Origin: Streptomyces xanthophaeus
GTDB taxonomy: Bacteria > Actinomycetota > Actinomycetes > Streptomycetales > Streptomycetaceae
Assembly: GCF_030440515.1 (NCBI RefSeq)
Contig: NZ_CP076543.1
Coordinates: 7,975,001 to 8,039,000 of the forward strand
DNA length: 64,000 nucleotides
Direction: 5' to 3'
Numbering within the stretch: the first letter of the stretch is position 1; the number at the start of each line of letters is the position of its first letter. Under the pieces are notes generated by a model. It had not been told where the DNA came from, searched no databases, and saw only the letters and a list, made by a program, of their open reading frames with translations. The translations under genes were made by a program, and so were the position numbers. Positions 41,758 through 50,769 of the stretch are shown here, in pieces.

Positions 41758-42260
41758 TCGATGAACAGCGGACCCGGCCCGTGCTGACGGGCGACGAGCG
41801 CGCCACCTTGACCAGCGTCCTGCAGTGGCAGCGGGACACCCTGATGATGAAGTGCGCGGGGCTGAGCGACCAGCAGTTGCGCATGCGGGCGGTGGCCCCG
41901 TCCGGGCTGAGCCTGCTCGGGCTGGTGCGTCACCTCGCGGAGGTCGAGCGCGGATGGTTCCGCAACGTCCTGGCCGGGGAGGACGTACGGGGCTACTTCC
42001 CGAAGAACGAGGCGGGGGAGTGGACGGAGTTCCACGTCGACGACGCGGACGTGGCCGGCTCGTTCCGGATCTGGGCGGAGACGTGCGAGCGGTCGCGCGC
42101 GATCGTGGACGCGGCCGAATCCCTCGACGTGACGGGGAACTTCGGCGAGCAGCCGTACTCGCTGCACTACATCCTGACCCACATGATCGAGGAGTACGCC
42201 CGCCACAACGGGCACGCGGACCTGCTGCGCGAGGCGATCGACGGGACGACCGGGGAATGA
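41754..42260 (+). CDS. DinB/DUF664-family protein, 168 aa
   Basis: A four-helix DinB-fold protein. Zinc-ligand candidates are the His in LGLVRHLAEVERGWF and those in LHYILTHMIEEYARHNGHADLLRE, which is the DUF664 signature. Members are mycothiol- or bacillithiol-dependent S-transferases. The GTG start overlaps the epoxide-hydrolase stop (GTGA at 41754-41757), implying translational coupling and perhaps joint action on an electrophile: epoxide opening and thiol conjugation (inference). Confidence 0.88.
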   Translation: MIDEQRTRPVLTGDERATLTSVLQWQRDTLMMKCAGLSDQQLRMRAVAPSGLSLLGLVRHLAEVERGWFRNVLAGEDVRGYFPKNEAGEWTEFHVDDADVAGSFRIWAETCERSRAIVDAAESLDVTGNFGEQPYSLHYILTHMIEEYARHNGHADLLREAIDGTTGE

Positions 42261-42330
42261 CCTCGGCGTGAGCGGAACCATCCGGAAAATGACCGGCCGA
42301 GGCGGGCCTGGCACTGTACGGTCCGAAGCC

Positions 42331-42927
42331 ATGCGGATCACGAAGTACACCCATGCATGTGTCCGGATCGAGCAGGACGGCCGGGTTCTCGTCATCGACC
42401 CCGGCACGTGGAGCGAACCGGCGGCCCTGGCCGGCGCGGACGCGGTGCTGGTGACCCACGAGCACGCCGACCACGTCGACGTGCTGCGCCTGGCGGGGCT
42501 CGGCGTACCGGTCTACGCCCCCGCCGAGGCGGACATCCCGCGGCTGGACGTCATCGGGGTGTCCTCCGGCACGGAGTTCACCGCCGCGGGCTTCCGCATA
42601 CGCGCGGTCGGCGGCCGCCATGCCTCCATCTACGGCGGCCAACCCGACTGCGCGAACCTCGGGTACGTCGTCGAGGACGCGGTCTACCACCCGGGTGACT
42701 CGCTGCACGTGCCCGAGCAGGAGATCGAGACGCTGCTGGTGCCGGCGCAGGGGTCGTGGCTGAAAATGGTGGAGGCCATCGATTTCGTCAAGGCCGTGAA
42801 CCCGCGGCGGGCGTTCGCCATTCACGACGCGCAGATCAACGACCGCGGTCTCAGCAGCGTCAACGGCTGGCTCGGCGAGGAGACTTCGCACGGCTACCGC
42901 TATCTGCGGCCCGGCGAGTCGCTCTGA
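42331..42927 (+). CDS. UlaG-like MBL-fold hydrolase, 198 aa
   Basis: The motif VTHEHADHVD (H43, H45, D47, H48), then VGGRHASIYGG, YHPGDSLHVP and AIHDAQINDRGL supply metal ligands of the short beta-lactamase-superfamily type (UlaG/YtkL-like). ATG 42331 begins the fold (MRITKYTHACVRIE); an upstream in-frame ATG at 42268 adds 21 unlikely residues. It follows the DinB gene by 70 bases and may share its transcript. The substrate is unknown. Confidence 0.88.
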   Translation: MRITKYTHACVRIEQDGRVLVIDPGTWSEPAALAGADAVLVTHEHADHVDVLRLAGLGVPVYAPAEADIPRLDVIGVSSGTEFTAAGFRIRAVGGRHASIYGGQPDCANLGYVVEDAVYHPGDSLHVPEQEIETLLVPAQGSWLKMVEAIDFVKAVNPRRAFAIHDAQINDRGLSSVNGWLGEETSHGYRYLRPGESL

Positions 42928-42985
42928 GGCACCGGCCCCCTCTCTGGCCCCGCCACCTGCGGAGGAGCAGGATAGTCTCCGTCGA

Positions 42986-44284
42986 ATGGTTCGACAGGGA
43001 TCCCTCTCCACACTGCGGCACAAGCCGTTCAGATTATTCCTCCTGGCACGTCTGATCTCGATGAGCGGCACGGCGATGGCCCCCGTGGCCCTGGCCTTCG
43101 CCGTGTTCGGATTCGACAGCAGCCCGGCGTCCCTGGCGATCGTCCTTGCGGCCAACACCGCCCCGCAGCTCGTCCTGCTCCTCGTCGGCGGAGTGATCGC
43201 GGACCGGTTCTCCCGCCGGCGGGTCATCGTCATCGGCAATGTGCTGCCGGCCGTCACCCAGGGCTGCGTCGCCCTGCTCGTGGCCACGGGTACGGCCACC
43301 ACCGGGCGGATCGCCCTGTTCGCGGCGCTGGCGGGCTGTGCGTCGGCACTGACCCAGCCCGCCATGAACAGCCTGCTGCCACAGCTCGTCGATCCCGGCG
43401 AGCTGCAGCAGGCGAACGCGCTGATGCGGTTGCCCGGCAACGTCATCCGCATCCTCGCGCCGGCGGTCGGCGGCGCCCTCGTCGCCCTGATCGGCCCCGA
43501 ACCGACCCTGGTCTGGGACGCCGCCAGTTTCGCGGTCGCGGCCCTCCTGTGCAGCCGTCTCGACGTGTCCGGACCCGTCAGGACGACGGCTTCAGTCTTC
43601 CGCGACTTCAAGGATGGCTGGAAAGAGTTCTCCCGTCTCTCCTGGATCTGGTCCTACACGCTGTCCGGCACCGTGGTCGTCGCCCTCTGGCTCGGCGGAT
43701 ATCAGCTCCTCGGTCCGGTGATGGCCCAGAACAGTCATCTGGGTGCTCCTTCATGGGGAATCGTCCAGGGGGCATTTGCGGCCGGCCTGCTCGTGGGTGG
43801 CATCGTGTCGCTCAGATGGAAGCCGTCCAGGATCATGGTCGTGTGCGTATGCGCCAACCTGCCTCTCGCGCTGCCCTTCCTCGCGCTCGCCTGGGGCGCG
43901 CCGCTCGCCGTGGTGGCGGGGGCGACCGTCATGGCGGGCATCGGTCTCGACATCGCGATCGTGTGCTGGAACACCGCCGTGCAGGAACAGCTCCCGTCCG
44001 AGGTGCTCGGGCGGGTCAGCTCCTTCAGCTCGGCCGGTGAGCTCATGTCCGTGCCACTGGGCTACCTCGTCGTGGGCGCCGCGGCGACTTCCCTCGGTAC
44101 GGAGTCCGTCCTTGTCTGGAGTGCCGTACTGATGACCTCGGCGAGCCTGGTGCTGCTGCTCTCCCCGGGCGTGTGGGCGGTGCGCAGGCTGCCCGCGGAC
44201 CCGGGGCCGGCCGCCGTGGCGACGGGAGACCAGGACCGGAGGAGCCGGACCGGCCGGGCGCCCGATCAGGTGGCGCGCCCGTAG
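42986..44284 (+). CDS. MFS transporter (12-TM, EntS/MFS_3-like), 432 aa
   Basis: Twelve hydrophobic segments. The N-terminal FRLFLLARLISMSGTAMAPVALAFAVF and VGGVIADRFSRRRVIVI (motif A) match the MFS_3 exporter family, which includes enterobactin and macrolide exporters. The middle loop has FRDFKDGWKEFSRLSWIW, and the second half LPSEVLGRVSSFSSAGELMSVPLGYLV is also typical. The 3' end overlaps the convergent NlpC/P60 gene by 19 bases. Cargo is unknown. Confidence 0.9.
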   Translation: MVRQGSLSTLRHKPFRLFLLARLISMSGTAMAPVALAFAVFGFDSSPASLAIVLAANTAPQLVLLLVGGVIADRFSRRRVIVIGNVLPAVTQGCVALLVATGTATTGRIALFAALAGCASALTQPAMNSLLPQLVDPGELQQANALMRLPGNVIRILAPAVGGALVALIGPEPTLVWDAASFAVAALLCSRLDVSGPVRTTASVFRDFKDGWKEFSRLSWIWSYTLSGTVVVALWLGGYQLLGPVMAQNSHLGAPSWGIVQGAFAAGLLVGGIVSLRWKPSRIMVVCVCANLPLALPFLALAWGAPLAVVAGATVMAGIGLDIAIVCWNTAVQEQLPSEVLGRVSSFSSAGELMSVPLGYLVVGAAATSLGTESVLVWSAVLMTSASLVLLLSPGVWAVRRLPADPGPAAVATGDQDRRSRTGRAPDQVARP

Positions 44285-44763
44285 CGGACCGCTGAACTCC
44301 AGATCCGCTCCAGGCGCACCCGGGTGCCGGGGCGTGGAGCGTGCCAGATGCGGTCGTCGCCGGCGTAGATCCCCACATGGGTCATGGTCGCGCCGCTGGG
44401 GAAGAAGACCAGGTCCCCGGCCGCGCGATCGGCCTCGGGGATGTGGAGGGTGTGCTCGTACTGCTGCTCGGCGGTGCGGGGAAGCCGCTTGCCCGCCTTC
44501 TTGAAGGCGTAGAGGGTGAGGCCCGAGCAGTCGAAGCGTTTGGGACCCGTGGCGCCGTAGGCATACGGCGAGCCCTGTTTGGAGGCGGCCACCGCGACGG
44601 CTCTGGCGCCATACGTGGCGGTGGCGTGGGCCGGGGCTGCGGGGCCGGTCGTGACGGCGGCCGTCAGGAGCAGCAGCGAGAGGATGGCGCGGGCTCTGGG
44701 GCAACAGCACGTGGGGAGAAGGCCCTTGGGGGCCTTTCGGAAGTCGGTCCTGAAGCAGGACAT
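44266..44763 (-). CDS. Secreted NlpC/P60 peptidoglycan endopeptidase, 165 aa
   Basis: A small cell-wall hydrolase. A signal peptide (RAILSLLLLTAAVTTGPAAPAHA) is followed at once by the NlpC/P60 domain with catalytic C79 in RFDCSGLTLYAF, H129 in MTHVGIYAG and H141 in IWHAPRPG. It cuts the D-Glu-diamino-acid peptide bond. No SH3, LysM or coiled-coil region is present. GGAGG precedes the ATG. The upstream 286 bases hold no recognisable riboswitch. Confidence 0.92.
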   Translation of the reverse strand: MSCFRTDFRKAPKGLLPTCCCPRARAILSLLLLTAAVTTGPAAPAHATATYGARAVAVAASKQGSPYAYGATGPKRFDCSGLTLYAFKKAGKRLPRTAEQQYEHTLHIPEADRAAGDLVFFPSGATMTHVGIYAGDDRIWHAPRPGTRVRLERIWSSAVRYGRAT

Positions 44764-45049
44764 CGTGACACCTCCGCAATCGGTTGACAGGTAACAGTCA
44801 GGTCAGTGGTCGGGGTCCTGTTCTCGGTCGATACGTCATGGCTCTGACGGCGGACCAGTTTTCTCCGACGGGATCCGCCGAACAGCGCGGGACACAGGCT
44901 GATTTGTCTCGATTTTGCATTCGATTCGAGATCATAGGGCTGAATGATTGTCATAGGGGCGCGCCCGACGCGCCGGTTCGCGACGCCGACGCGGGCTCGC
45001 CCCGGATAATCGATGCGAGGTCGGATCCGCCGACTTCTATGATCATCGG

Positions 45050-46093
45050 ATGGAGAATCCCCGCTATCCCGTGAAGCCGCGTCCCGGAGACCTGGTCGCC
45101 GTACTGTCGCCGTCGTCCGGCCTCCCCGGCCTGTTCCCGCTGCCCTACGAGTTGGGGCTGAGCAGACTCCAGGACGACTTCGGGCTGAAGGCGGTGGAGT
45201 ACCCGACGACCCGGACGATGGGTGCGACGCCCGAGGCGCGGGCCGCCGACATCCACGCGGCCTTCGCGGACCCCGACATCAAGGCGGTGATCGCCAGCAT
45301 CGGCGGCGACGACCAGATCGCCGTCCTTCCCCACCTCGACCGCGACCTGCTGCGCGCCCACCCCAAGCCGTTCTTCGGCTACAGCGACAACACCAACCTG
45401 CTGCTCTTCCTGCGGGACTTGGGCATCGTCGGCTACCACGGCGGATCGGTCATGGTCGGGTTCGGCCGGCCCGGCGCGATGCACCCGTCGACCGCCGCCT
45501 CCCTGCGCGCCGCGCTGTTCACCTCGGGCGAGTACGAGCTGACCGAGGCAAGCGCTTGCGGGGACGTCGACAGCCCCTGGGAGGACCCGCAGACGTTCGC
45601 ATCCGAGCCGTCCATGGAACCTGCCGACGGCTGGTCCTGGCACAACGCCGACCGGGTCGTCGAAGGCATCAGCTGGGGCGGCAACCTGGAGATCATCTCC
45701 TGGCTGCTGATGGCCGACCGCGTGACGCGACCGGTCGAGGCATACGCAGGCAACGTGCTGTTCCTGGAGACCTCCGAGGAGATGCCGCCCGCCGAAGAGG
45801 TCTACCGGATCCTGCGCGGCATGGGCGAACGCGGGCTGCTGCGGCAGTTCCCCGCGCTGCTCATGGGCAGGGCGAAGAGCTGGTCGTTCGAGAACCGGCT
45901 CGACGCCGAGGCCAAGGCGGACTTCCGCCGGCAACAGCGCGAGGCCGTCCTACGGGCCCTCGGCCAGTACGCCCCGGACACCATGGTGGTGTTCGACGTC
46001 GACCTCGGCCACACCGACCCGCAGCTCGTCGTCCCCGTCGGCGGCCGCATCCGGGTGGACGGCCCGGCACGCCGGATCGTCGTCACGTACTGA
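45050..46093 (+). CDS. S66-family peptidase (LD-carboxypeptidase/MccF-like), 347 aa
   Basis: KPRPGDLVAVLSPSSGL opens the fold, and FFGYSDNTNLLLFL carries the nucleophilic Ser with the Asp-Asn following, characteristic of S66. Glu and His of the triad are likely in ISWGGNLEIISWLL and VDLGHTDPQLVVPVGG. LD-carboxypeptidases trim murein tetrapeptides, while MccF-type members hydrolyse antibiotic adducts; the length and YSDxT pattern suit the MccF-like group. The start codon has no clear ribosome site. It is convergent with the ABC-exporter operon with only eight bases between. Confidence 0.9.
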   Translation: MENPRYPVKPRPGDLVAVLSPSSGLPGLFPLPYELGLSRLQDDFGLKAVEYPTTRTMGATPEARAADIHAAFADPDIKAVIASIGGDDQIAVLPHLDRDLLRAHPKPFFGYSDNTNLLLFLRDLGIVGYHGGSVMVGFGRPGAMHPSTAASLRAALFTSGEYELTEASACGDVDSPWEDPQTFASEPSMEPADGWSWHNADRVVEGISWGGNLEIISWLLMADRVTRPVEAYAGNVLFLETSEEMPPAEEVYRILRGMGERGLLRQFPALLMGRAKSWSFENRLDAEAKADFRRQQREAVLRALGQYAPDTMVVFDVDLGHTDPQLVVPVGGRIRVDGPARRIVVTY

Positions 46094-46101
46094 GCCCGGG
46101 C

Positions 46102-46914
46102 TCAGCGGCCGTCGGAGCGGTAGGCGCGCATCGCCAGCGGCATGAAGACCGCGGTGATGCCCGCCGCCCACAGCAGCGACCAGAGGATCGGCCCGCCCGC
46201 CGGAGTGCCGAGCAGCAGACCCCGGAACGCGTCCGACAGATACGTCACGGGGTTGACCTCGACCCAGGCCTGGAGCCATCCGGGCATGGTGTCGACCTCG
46301 ACGAACGCGCTGCTCGTGAAGGTGAGCGGGAAGATGAAGGTGAAGGCGAAGACCTGCACCTTCTCCACGTCCGCGGCCCTCATCCCGATCAGTACCGCCG
46401 TCCACGAAACGGCCGCCGCGAACGTCAGCAGCAGGACGGTCGCGCCGAGGAAGCCCGCAGGACCGCCCGTGATCTCGAAGCCCAGCACCGTGCCGAGCGC
46501 GATCATCAGCAGCATGGCCCACAGCTGTTTGGCCAGGTCGGCCACGATCCGGCCGAACAGCGGAGCCGAACGGGCGATCGGCAGGCTGCGGAGCCGGTCG
46601 AACACGCCCTTGGTCAGGTCGGTGTTCAGCGACATGGCGGTATACATGCTCATGAACAGCGTGTTCTGCACGATGATCCCCGCGAGCGCGTACTGGAGGT
46701 ACTCCTGAGGGGAGCCCGCCATCTGCCCGCCGAAGACATAGGTGAACAGGAACACGAACATGATCGGCGTGATGCTGTAGTCGACGAGCTCCAGCGGATT
46801 GTGCTTCACCGAGACCAGGCTGCGCCAGGCCATGGTGGCGGTCTGCCGCAGGGCCGCCGACGGCCTGACCCGGCCGCCGCGGCCCAGGCTGTCCGTGAGG
46901 GTCGTGCCGGTCAT
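46102..46914 (-). CDS. ABC-2 exporter permease (DrrB-like), 270 aa
   Basis: Six membrane segments. The N-terminal cytoplasmic part (AALRQTATMAWRSLVSVKHNPLELVDYSITPIMFVFLFTYVFG) and the EQ-loop-like DLTKGVFDRLRSLPIARSAPLFGRIVADL are DrrB features. The end of the protein, WVEVNPVTYLSDAFRGLLLG, is the ABC-2 family motif. Its ATG overlaps the stop of the ATPase gene (ATGA), so the two are translated together as one exporter, probably for a drug or lipid. Confidence 0.93.
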   Translation of the reverse strand: MTGTTLTDSLGRGGRVRPSAALRQTATMAWRSLVSVKHNPLELVDYSITPIMFVFLFTYVFGGQMAGSPQEYLQYALAGIIVQNTLFMSMYTAMSLNTDLTKGVFDRLRSLPIARSAPLFGRIVADLAKQLWAMLLMIALGTVLGFEITGGPAGFLGATVLLLTFAAAVSWTAVLIGMRAADVEKVQVFAFTFIFPLTFTSSAFVEVDTMPGWLQAWVEVNPVTYLSDAFRGLLLGTPAGGPILWSLLWAAGITAVFMPLAMRAYRSDGR

Positions 46915-47951
46915 GACGGACTCCCTGCTTCCGCGTACGGGCCGCCGGCGTCGTCATCGGATCCGTCGCCGGCATCGCCATGGACCCCGGCTTCGACGTC
47001 GGCCTGCGGGGCGGACCCCGGCTCGGCACGGTGGCCGGTCAGGGCCATGAACACCTCGTCGAGGGACGAGCGGCGCAGAGTGAGCTCCCCGACGGCGATG
47101 CCCGCGCGGTCGAGCCGGCGCACGACACGGGGCATGAGCGCCGGGTCGTTGACGGGGACGGTGATCCCGTCGCCCTCGGTCGTGGTGTGCGGCCCGGCCA
47201 CCTCGGCGACCAGGGTGTGCGCCGTGTCGAGCTCGGCCGGGCGGACCGGGCGCAGGTGCAGCACCTGTCCGCCGACCTGGGCCTTCAGCTCGTCGGGCGT
47301 ACCGTCGGCGATCACCCGTCCGTTGTCGATCACCACGATGCTGTCGGCGAGCCGGTCGGCCTCGTCCAGATACTGCGTGGTCAGCAGGGTGGTCATGCCC
47401 TCCGCCACCAGCACGCGCAGCATGTCCCACACCTCACCGCGGCTGTGCGGATCGAGCCCGGTCGTCGGCTCGTCCAGGAAGAGGATCCGCGGCCGCCCGA
47501 CCAGACTGGCCGCGAGGTCCAGGCGCCGCCTCATACCGCCCGAGTACGTCTTCGCAGCCCGTCCGGCCGCGTCACCCAGGTGGAAGCGGTCGAGCAGCTC
47601 GGCGGCACGGGCCCGGGCGGTACCGCGTGCCATGCCGAGCAGGCGCCCGATCATCAGCAGGTTCTCCGTGCCGGTCATGTTCTCGTCCACGGCCGCGTAC
47701 TGGCCGGTCAGACCGATGAGCGAACGGACCCGCCCAGCCTCCCGCACCACGTCGTACCCGCCCACCTCGGCACGCCCCTCGTCCGGGCGCAGCAGCGTGG
47801 CGAAGATACGGACCGCGGTGGTCTTGCCCGCGCCGTTCGGGCCGAGCAGACCGAGCACCGTACCCGCCGGAACCTCCAGGTCCACCCCGTCCAGCGCGCG
47901 GGTCTCCTTGAACCGCTTGGCCAGGCCCTCCGCCCGGATCGCGTGTCTCAC
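46911..47951 (-). CDS. ABC exporter ATPase (DrrA-like), 346 aa
   Basis: All ATPase motifs are present: Walker A GPNGAGKT, Q-loop GLTGQYAAVDENMTG, signature YSGGMRRRLDLA, Walker B ILFLDEPTTGLD and the H-loop region (here TTQYLDEAD with Gln in place of His, as usual in DrrA). The DrrA C-terminal domain (VRRLDRAGIAVGELTLRRSSLDEVFMALTGH) follows, then an Asp/Gly-rich tail of 30 residues. GTG start with GAGGTG before it. First gene of a two-gene export operon. Confidence 0.94.
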   Translation of the reverse strand: MRHAIRAEGLAKRFKETRALDGVDLEVPAGTVLGLLGPNGAGKTTAVRIFATLLRPDEGRAEVGGYDVVREAGRVRSLIGLTGQYAAVDENMTGTENLLMIGRLLGMARGTARARAAELLDRFHLGDAAGRAAKTYSGGMRRRLDLAASLVGRPRILFLDEPTTGLDPHSRGEVWDMLRVLVAEGMTTLLTTQYLDEADRLADSIVVIDNGRVIADGTPDELKAQVGGQVLHLRPVRPAELDTAHTLVAEVAGPHTTTEGDGITVPVNDPALMPRVVRRLDRAGIAVGELTLRRSSLDEVFMALTGHRAEPGSAPQADVEAGVHGDAGDGSDDDAGGPYAEAGSPS

Positions 47952-48012
47952 GGGATCACCTCGCTCGCGCGGAAATCGGCATCCCTTCCACTCTGACCCA
48001 CACCACCGACAG

Positions 48013-48044
48013 CCGCCCCGGCGGGCGGATGCCGGCCGGGGCGG
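48013..48044. terminator. Hairpin after the small minus-strand gene
   Basis: CCGCCCCGGC and GCCGGGGCGG pair perfectly across a 12-base loop just beyond the stop of the gene at 48057-48332. Confidence 0.5.
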
Positions 48045-48056
48045 CGGTGGGCGGTC

Positions 48057-48332
48057 CTACGAAGCTCCGCACGTGGCCGGAACGGCGGCCCCGGGAGCGA
48101 TCCGTATCCGGTCCCGCGCGTAGACCACGGTCTCGCCCGGCAGGATCAGCAGCCCGGGCTCCCCGTCCTGGCCCGCCCCGCCGATCGGCTGCACCTGCAC
48201 GGCCGGGCCGAGTCTGCCGGCCATGAACACCGTCGGGTCGACCTCCCAGCCGTGCGTGGCGAGCCACAGCTCCAGCGCCGCCGTGTCCCGTGCCTGCGCG
48301 TCGCGCGGCCACTCGAACGTCGTGCTCCCCAT
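48057..48332 (-). CDS. Small conserved unknown protein, 91 aa
   Basis: Begins MGSTTFEWPRDAQARDTAALELWLATHGWEVDPTVFMAG, a helix then strand, and ends with beta sequence PGLLILPGETVVYARDRIRIAPG. GGGGGCAGGG precedes the ATG. There is no signal peptide, membrane segment or motif that I recognise. It sits between the ABC operon and the lamin-tail gene with its own hairpin, so it is probably a single-gene unit. Confidence 0.65.
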   Translation of the reverse strand: MGSTTFEWPRDAQARDTAALELWLATHGWEVDPTVFMAGRLGPAVQVQPIGGAGQDGEPGLLILPGETVVYARDRIRIAPGAAVPATCGAS

Positions 48333-48407
48333 CCCTGCCCCCTGTAGGTGGTCGGATCACCGCCGATGATCCTGCCACCCCCCTCTGACAGCCGCAGCCC
48401 GATATCG

Positions 48408-48447
48408 GCGCGCCCGCACCCCCGCCGTGCGGGGAGTGCGGGCGCGC
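48408..48447. terminator. Strong hairpin terminator
   Basis: GCGCGCCCGCAC and GTGCGGGCGCGC pair perfectly, and inner arms CCCCGC/GCGGGG extend the stem to 18 bp with one bulged A and a CGT loop. It lies just after the lamin-tail gene. Confidence 0.8.
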
Positions 48448-48470
48448 GTCAGGCCGGTGACCCGTCCGGG

Positions 48471-48962
48471 TCAGCCGTTGCGGTGGTGCCGGCGGCCGTT
48501 CCAGGAGTCGGTGTCGAGGACGTTGCCACGGTTGTCGCGCAGGGTGGCGGTGTCGCGCTCGTCCCAGATCTGGTGGCGGCGGTCCTGGTAGACGTCGCGG
48601 CGGGTGTCGCGGCCCTGGCCGGTGTGGACCTTCACGCTGGACTGGCCGTCCAGGCGGAAGTCCTCGAAGCGGTAGCGGTTGCCCTGCCGGTCGGTGAGGG
48701 TGAAGCCGCGCAGGTTGACGCTCCTGCGCCCGGTGTTCTTGACCTCGACCCACTCCCGGTTCAGCGCACGGTCGGAGCGGTCGCGGTCGCGGCCGCCGGT
48801 GCCGTACTGGACGTCGCTGATGACGATCGAGGAGTGCGGAGCCCGGTGGTCGCGGTCGCGCCGGTGGTCGTCGGCGGTGGCCGGGAGGGCGGCGGCGCCG
48901 ACGAGGGCGCCCGCGGCCAGGAACGCGGCGACGAACCGGCGGGTGGCGAGAGAAGCAGACAT
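48471..48962 (-). CDS. Secreted lamin-tail-domain (LTD) protein, 163 aa
   Basis: A signal peptide (MSASLATRRFVAAFLAAGALVGAAALPATA) is followed by an Arg/Asp-rich linker and one LTD domain: ISDVQYGTGG, REWVEVKNTGRRSVNLRGFTLTDRQGNRYRFEDFRLDGQSSVKVHTGQG and RDTATLRDNRGNVLDTDSW. Single LTD-domain secreted proteins are frequent in Streptomyces; their role is unknown, perhaps surface adhesion. ATG 48962 has AAGGGG upstream and begins the signal; the longer frame does not look like protein. Confidence 0.88.
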   Translation of the reverse strand: MSASLATRRFVAAFLAAGALVGAAALPATADDHRRDRDHRAPHSSIVISDVQYGTGGRDRDRSDRALNREWVEVKNTGRRSVNLRGFTLTDRQGNRYRFEDFRLDGQSSVKVHTGQGRDTRRDVYQDRRHQIWDERDTATLRDNRGNVLDTDSWNGRRHHRNG

Positions 48963-49271
48963 GAAGATGACCCCTTCAACAGACAGCAGCCCGGTCCGCC
49001 TTGTGTGGGGCGGGTGGGCCTGGAACCGTTCCCGGCGTCCTGCCGAGGAGCCACACTCTGGCCCCCAACCACCACCAAAAGCCACCAATTCGGGGCGTGT
49101 TGCAAAATGCGGATGTATCGGTGACTCTCGCGTGTATCGGACACATGTCAAGGCCACGCCGACGTGAGCGGGGGGAGCGCGCCGAACAACCCTTGGCGGG
49201 CCCGGAGAAGGAGGTCTTCCCGCCTGGACGCACTGCCCGTGCGACCACCTCCCGCTCTGCGCCGAACGGGT

Positions 49272-50216
49272 TCAGGCCCCTGTAACGGCCGCTCCGACCG
49301 TTTCTTCGGACGTACTCGCGTGAGCGGTTCTGGTGATCGAACCGAGGAGCCGGAGCTCGTCCGGCGTCAGCCGGAGTGCGCCCGCCGCCACGTTGTCGGC
49401 GAGGTGATCCGGGTCGCCCGTACCGGGAATGGCCAGGACGTGGGAGCCCTGCCCCAGGATCCAGGCGAGCCGCACCTGCGCCGGTGACGCTCCGTGCGCC
49501 CGGGCGACGGCACGTACCGCGTCGTGCTCGGTCCGGAGGGCGCCGGCCTCGGCCCCTTCGCCCGCGATGGAGAAGAAGGGCACGAAGGCGATACCGCGCT
49601 CCGCGCAGGCGCGGAGCATCCCCGTCCTGTCGGGCGCGTCGACCCCGTAGCGGTTCTGGACGCACACCACCGGCGCGATCGCCTCGGCCTGGGCCAGGTG
49701 CTCCGGGCGGGCGTTGGAGATGCCGAGGTGGCGGACCAGTCCGGCGTCGCGCAGCTCGGACAGGGATCCGAAGTGCTCGCTGATGCACTCCTGGCCCATG
49801 AGGCGCAGGTTCACCACGTCGAGGTGGTCCCGGCCGAGCTGGCGCAGGTTCTCCTCCACCTGGCCGCGCAGCTGGTCGGGCCGGGCCGGCTCGGTCCATC
49901 CGCCGGAGGCGTCCCGGACGGGGCCGACCTTGGTGGAGACGACGAGGCCGTCCGCGTACGGCGCCAGCGCCGAGTTGATCAGCTCATTGGCCGAACGCAG
50001 CCGCGAGAAGTAGAACGCGGCGGTGTCGATGTGGTTGACGCCGAGCTCGACCGCCCGGCGCAGTACGGCGACCGCCCTGCCGCGGTCGCTGGGAGTGCCC
50101 TCGTGGAAGGCCGCGCTGCCCGTCAGCCGCATGGCGCCGAAGCCGATCCGGTTGACCGCGAGATCACCGAGCACCCATGTGCCCGAAGCTGCCGCGGAGA
50201 CCGTGTGCGACGTCAT
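49272..50216 (-). CDS. Aldo/keto reductase, 314 aa
   Basis: An NADPH-dependent oxidoreductase barrel. Asp and Tyr are in GVNHIDTAAFYF and Lys in LVVSTKVGP, but the usual catalytic His segment reads LDVVNLRLMGQ without His, a known sub-branch. The NADP-binding end is HVLAIPGTGDPDHLADNV. GGAG lies 12 bases before ATG 50216; ATG 50234 has no ribosome site. It is unrelated in sequence detail to the enzyme at 18645 and has no MerR promoter. Confidence 0.88.
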   Translation of the reverse strand: MTSHTVSAAASGTWVLGDLAVNRIGFGAMRLTGSAAFHEGTPSDRGRAVAVLRRAVELGVNHIDTAAFYFSRLRSANELINSALAPYADGLVVSTKVGPVRDASGGWTEPARPDQLRGQVEENLRQLGRDHLDVVNLRLMGQECISEHFGSLSELRDAGLVRHLGISNARPEHLAQAEAIAPVVCVQNRYGVDAPDRTGMLRACAERGIAFVPFFSIAGEGAEAGALRTEHDAVRAVARAHGASPAQVRLAWILGQGSHVLAIPGTGDPDHLADNVAAGALRLTPDELRLLGSITRTAHASTSEETVGAAVTGA

Positions 50217-50477
50217 CTGATTGATCAACTCCATCCGGTCGGCCCTCGCCCCCCGATGGTTCAGGGCGAGGTGGGTCCTGGAGTATGCGCAGGTGGAAGC
50301 CGTGCCGGAAAGGCGCGCGGGGGTGGGGGAAGATCACATCGCGAGCCGGAATCCTGGGTGCGCGCGGCGCGTTGTTCCCACAGAAGCTTCCGCCCCTCAC
50401 CTGTGCTCAGGAGCGCGCCGTCGCGGTCCCGTGCCCGATAATGGTGGCGACGGGGCATTCGCACGGAGGAGGCCGGA

Positions 50478-50723
50478 ATGGGACGGGACAGCAGGTACGA
50501 ACTGGTATTCGCCGCCCCTGACCATGCGGTACCGGGCGGCGAGGAATCGGTCCTCGTACACCGCACCGACCGGACCGGGCCCGGCGGCCATCCGATCTAC
50601 GCCGACGACACCGGAATCGTGCAGGCGGAGATCAGCGACCAGGGCGACGTACGCATGATCGCGAGCGGCGGCCACCAGGAACCCGCCTCGCGGGTGAGCG
50701 TCCGGGCCGTGCCCGGCGTGTGA
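50478..50723 (+). CDS. DUF6296-family small protein, 81 aa
   Basis: A short soluble protein, YELVFAAPDHAVPGGEESVLVHRTDRTGPGG near the start and YADDTGIVQAEISDQGDVRMIASGG in the middle, typical of this actinomycete-only domain. The ribosome site GGAGGAGG is strong, and a GATAAT -10-like sequence lies about 40 bases upstream. The function is not known. Confidence 0.82.
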   Translation: MGRDSRYELVFAAPDHAVPGGEESVLVHRTDRTGPGGHPIYADDTGIVQAEISDQGDVRMIASGGHQEPASRVSVRAVPGV

Positions 50724-50769
50724 CGCGCAGGGGTCGGGCGGCGCGGGTGTCCCGGCCGGTTCGCCACCG

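Noticed and set aside
39964..43611. 1215-codon minus-strand frame across the MBL/epoxide hydrolase/DinB region
   Set aside because: It runs through five well-supported plus-strand genes and their gaps without any recognisable domain.
44764..45049. ydaO (c-di-AMP) riboswitch before the NlpC/P60 gene
   Set aside because: Many actinomycete cell-wall hydrolases have one, so I looked, but the conserved motifs are not recognisable here. Only a weak TCTCGA/TCGAGA inverted repeat (44907-44931) is present.
46102..47951. Part of an antibiotic gene cluster because of the DrrAB-type exporter
   Set aside because: No polyketide, peptide or other biosynthetic genes are nearby; such exporters are common outside clusters.
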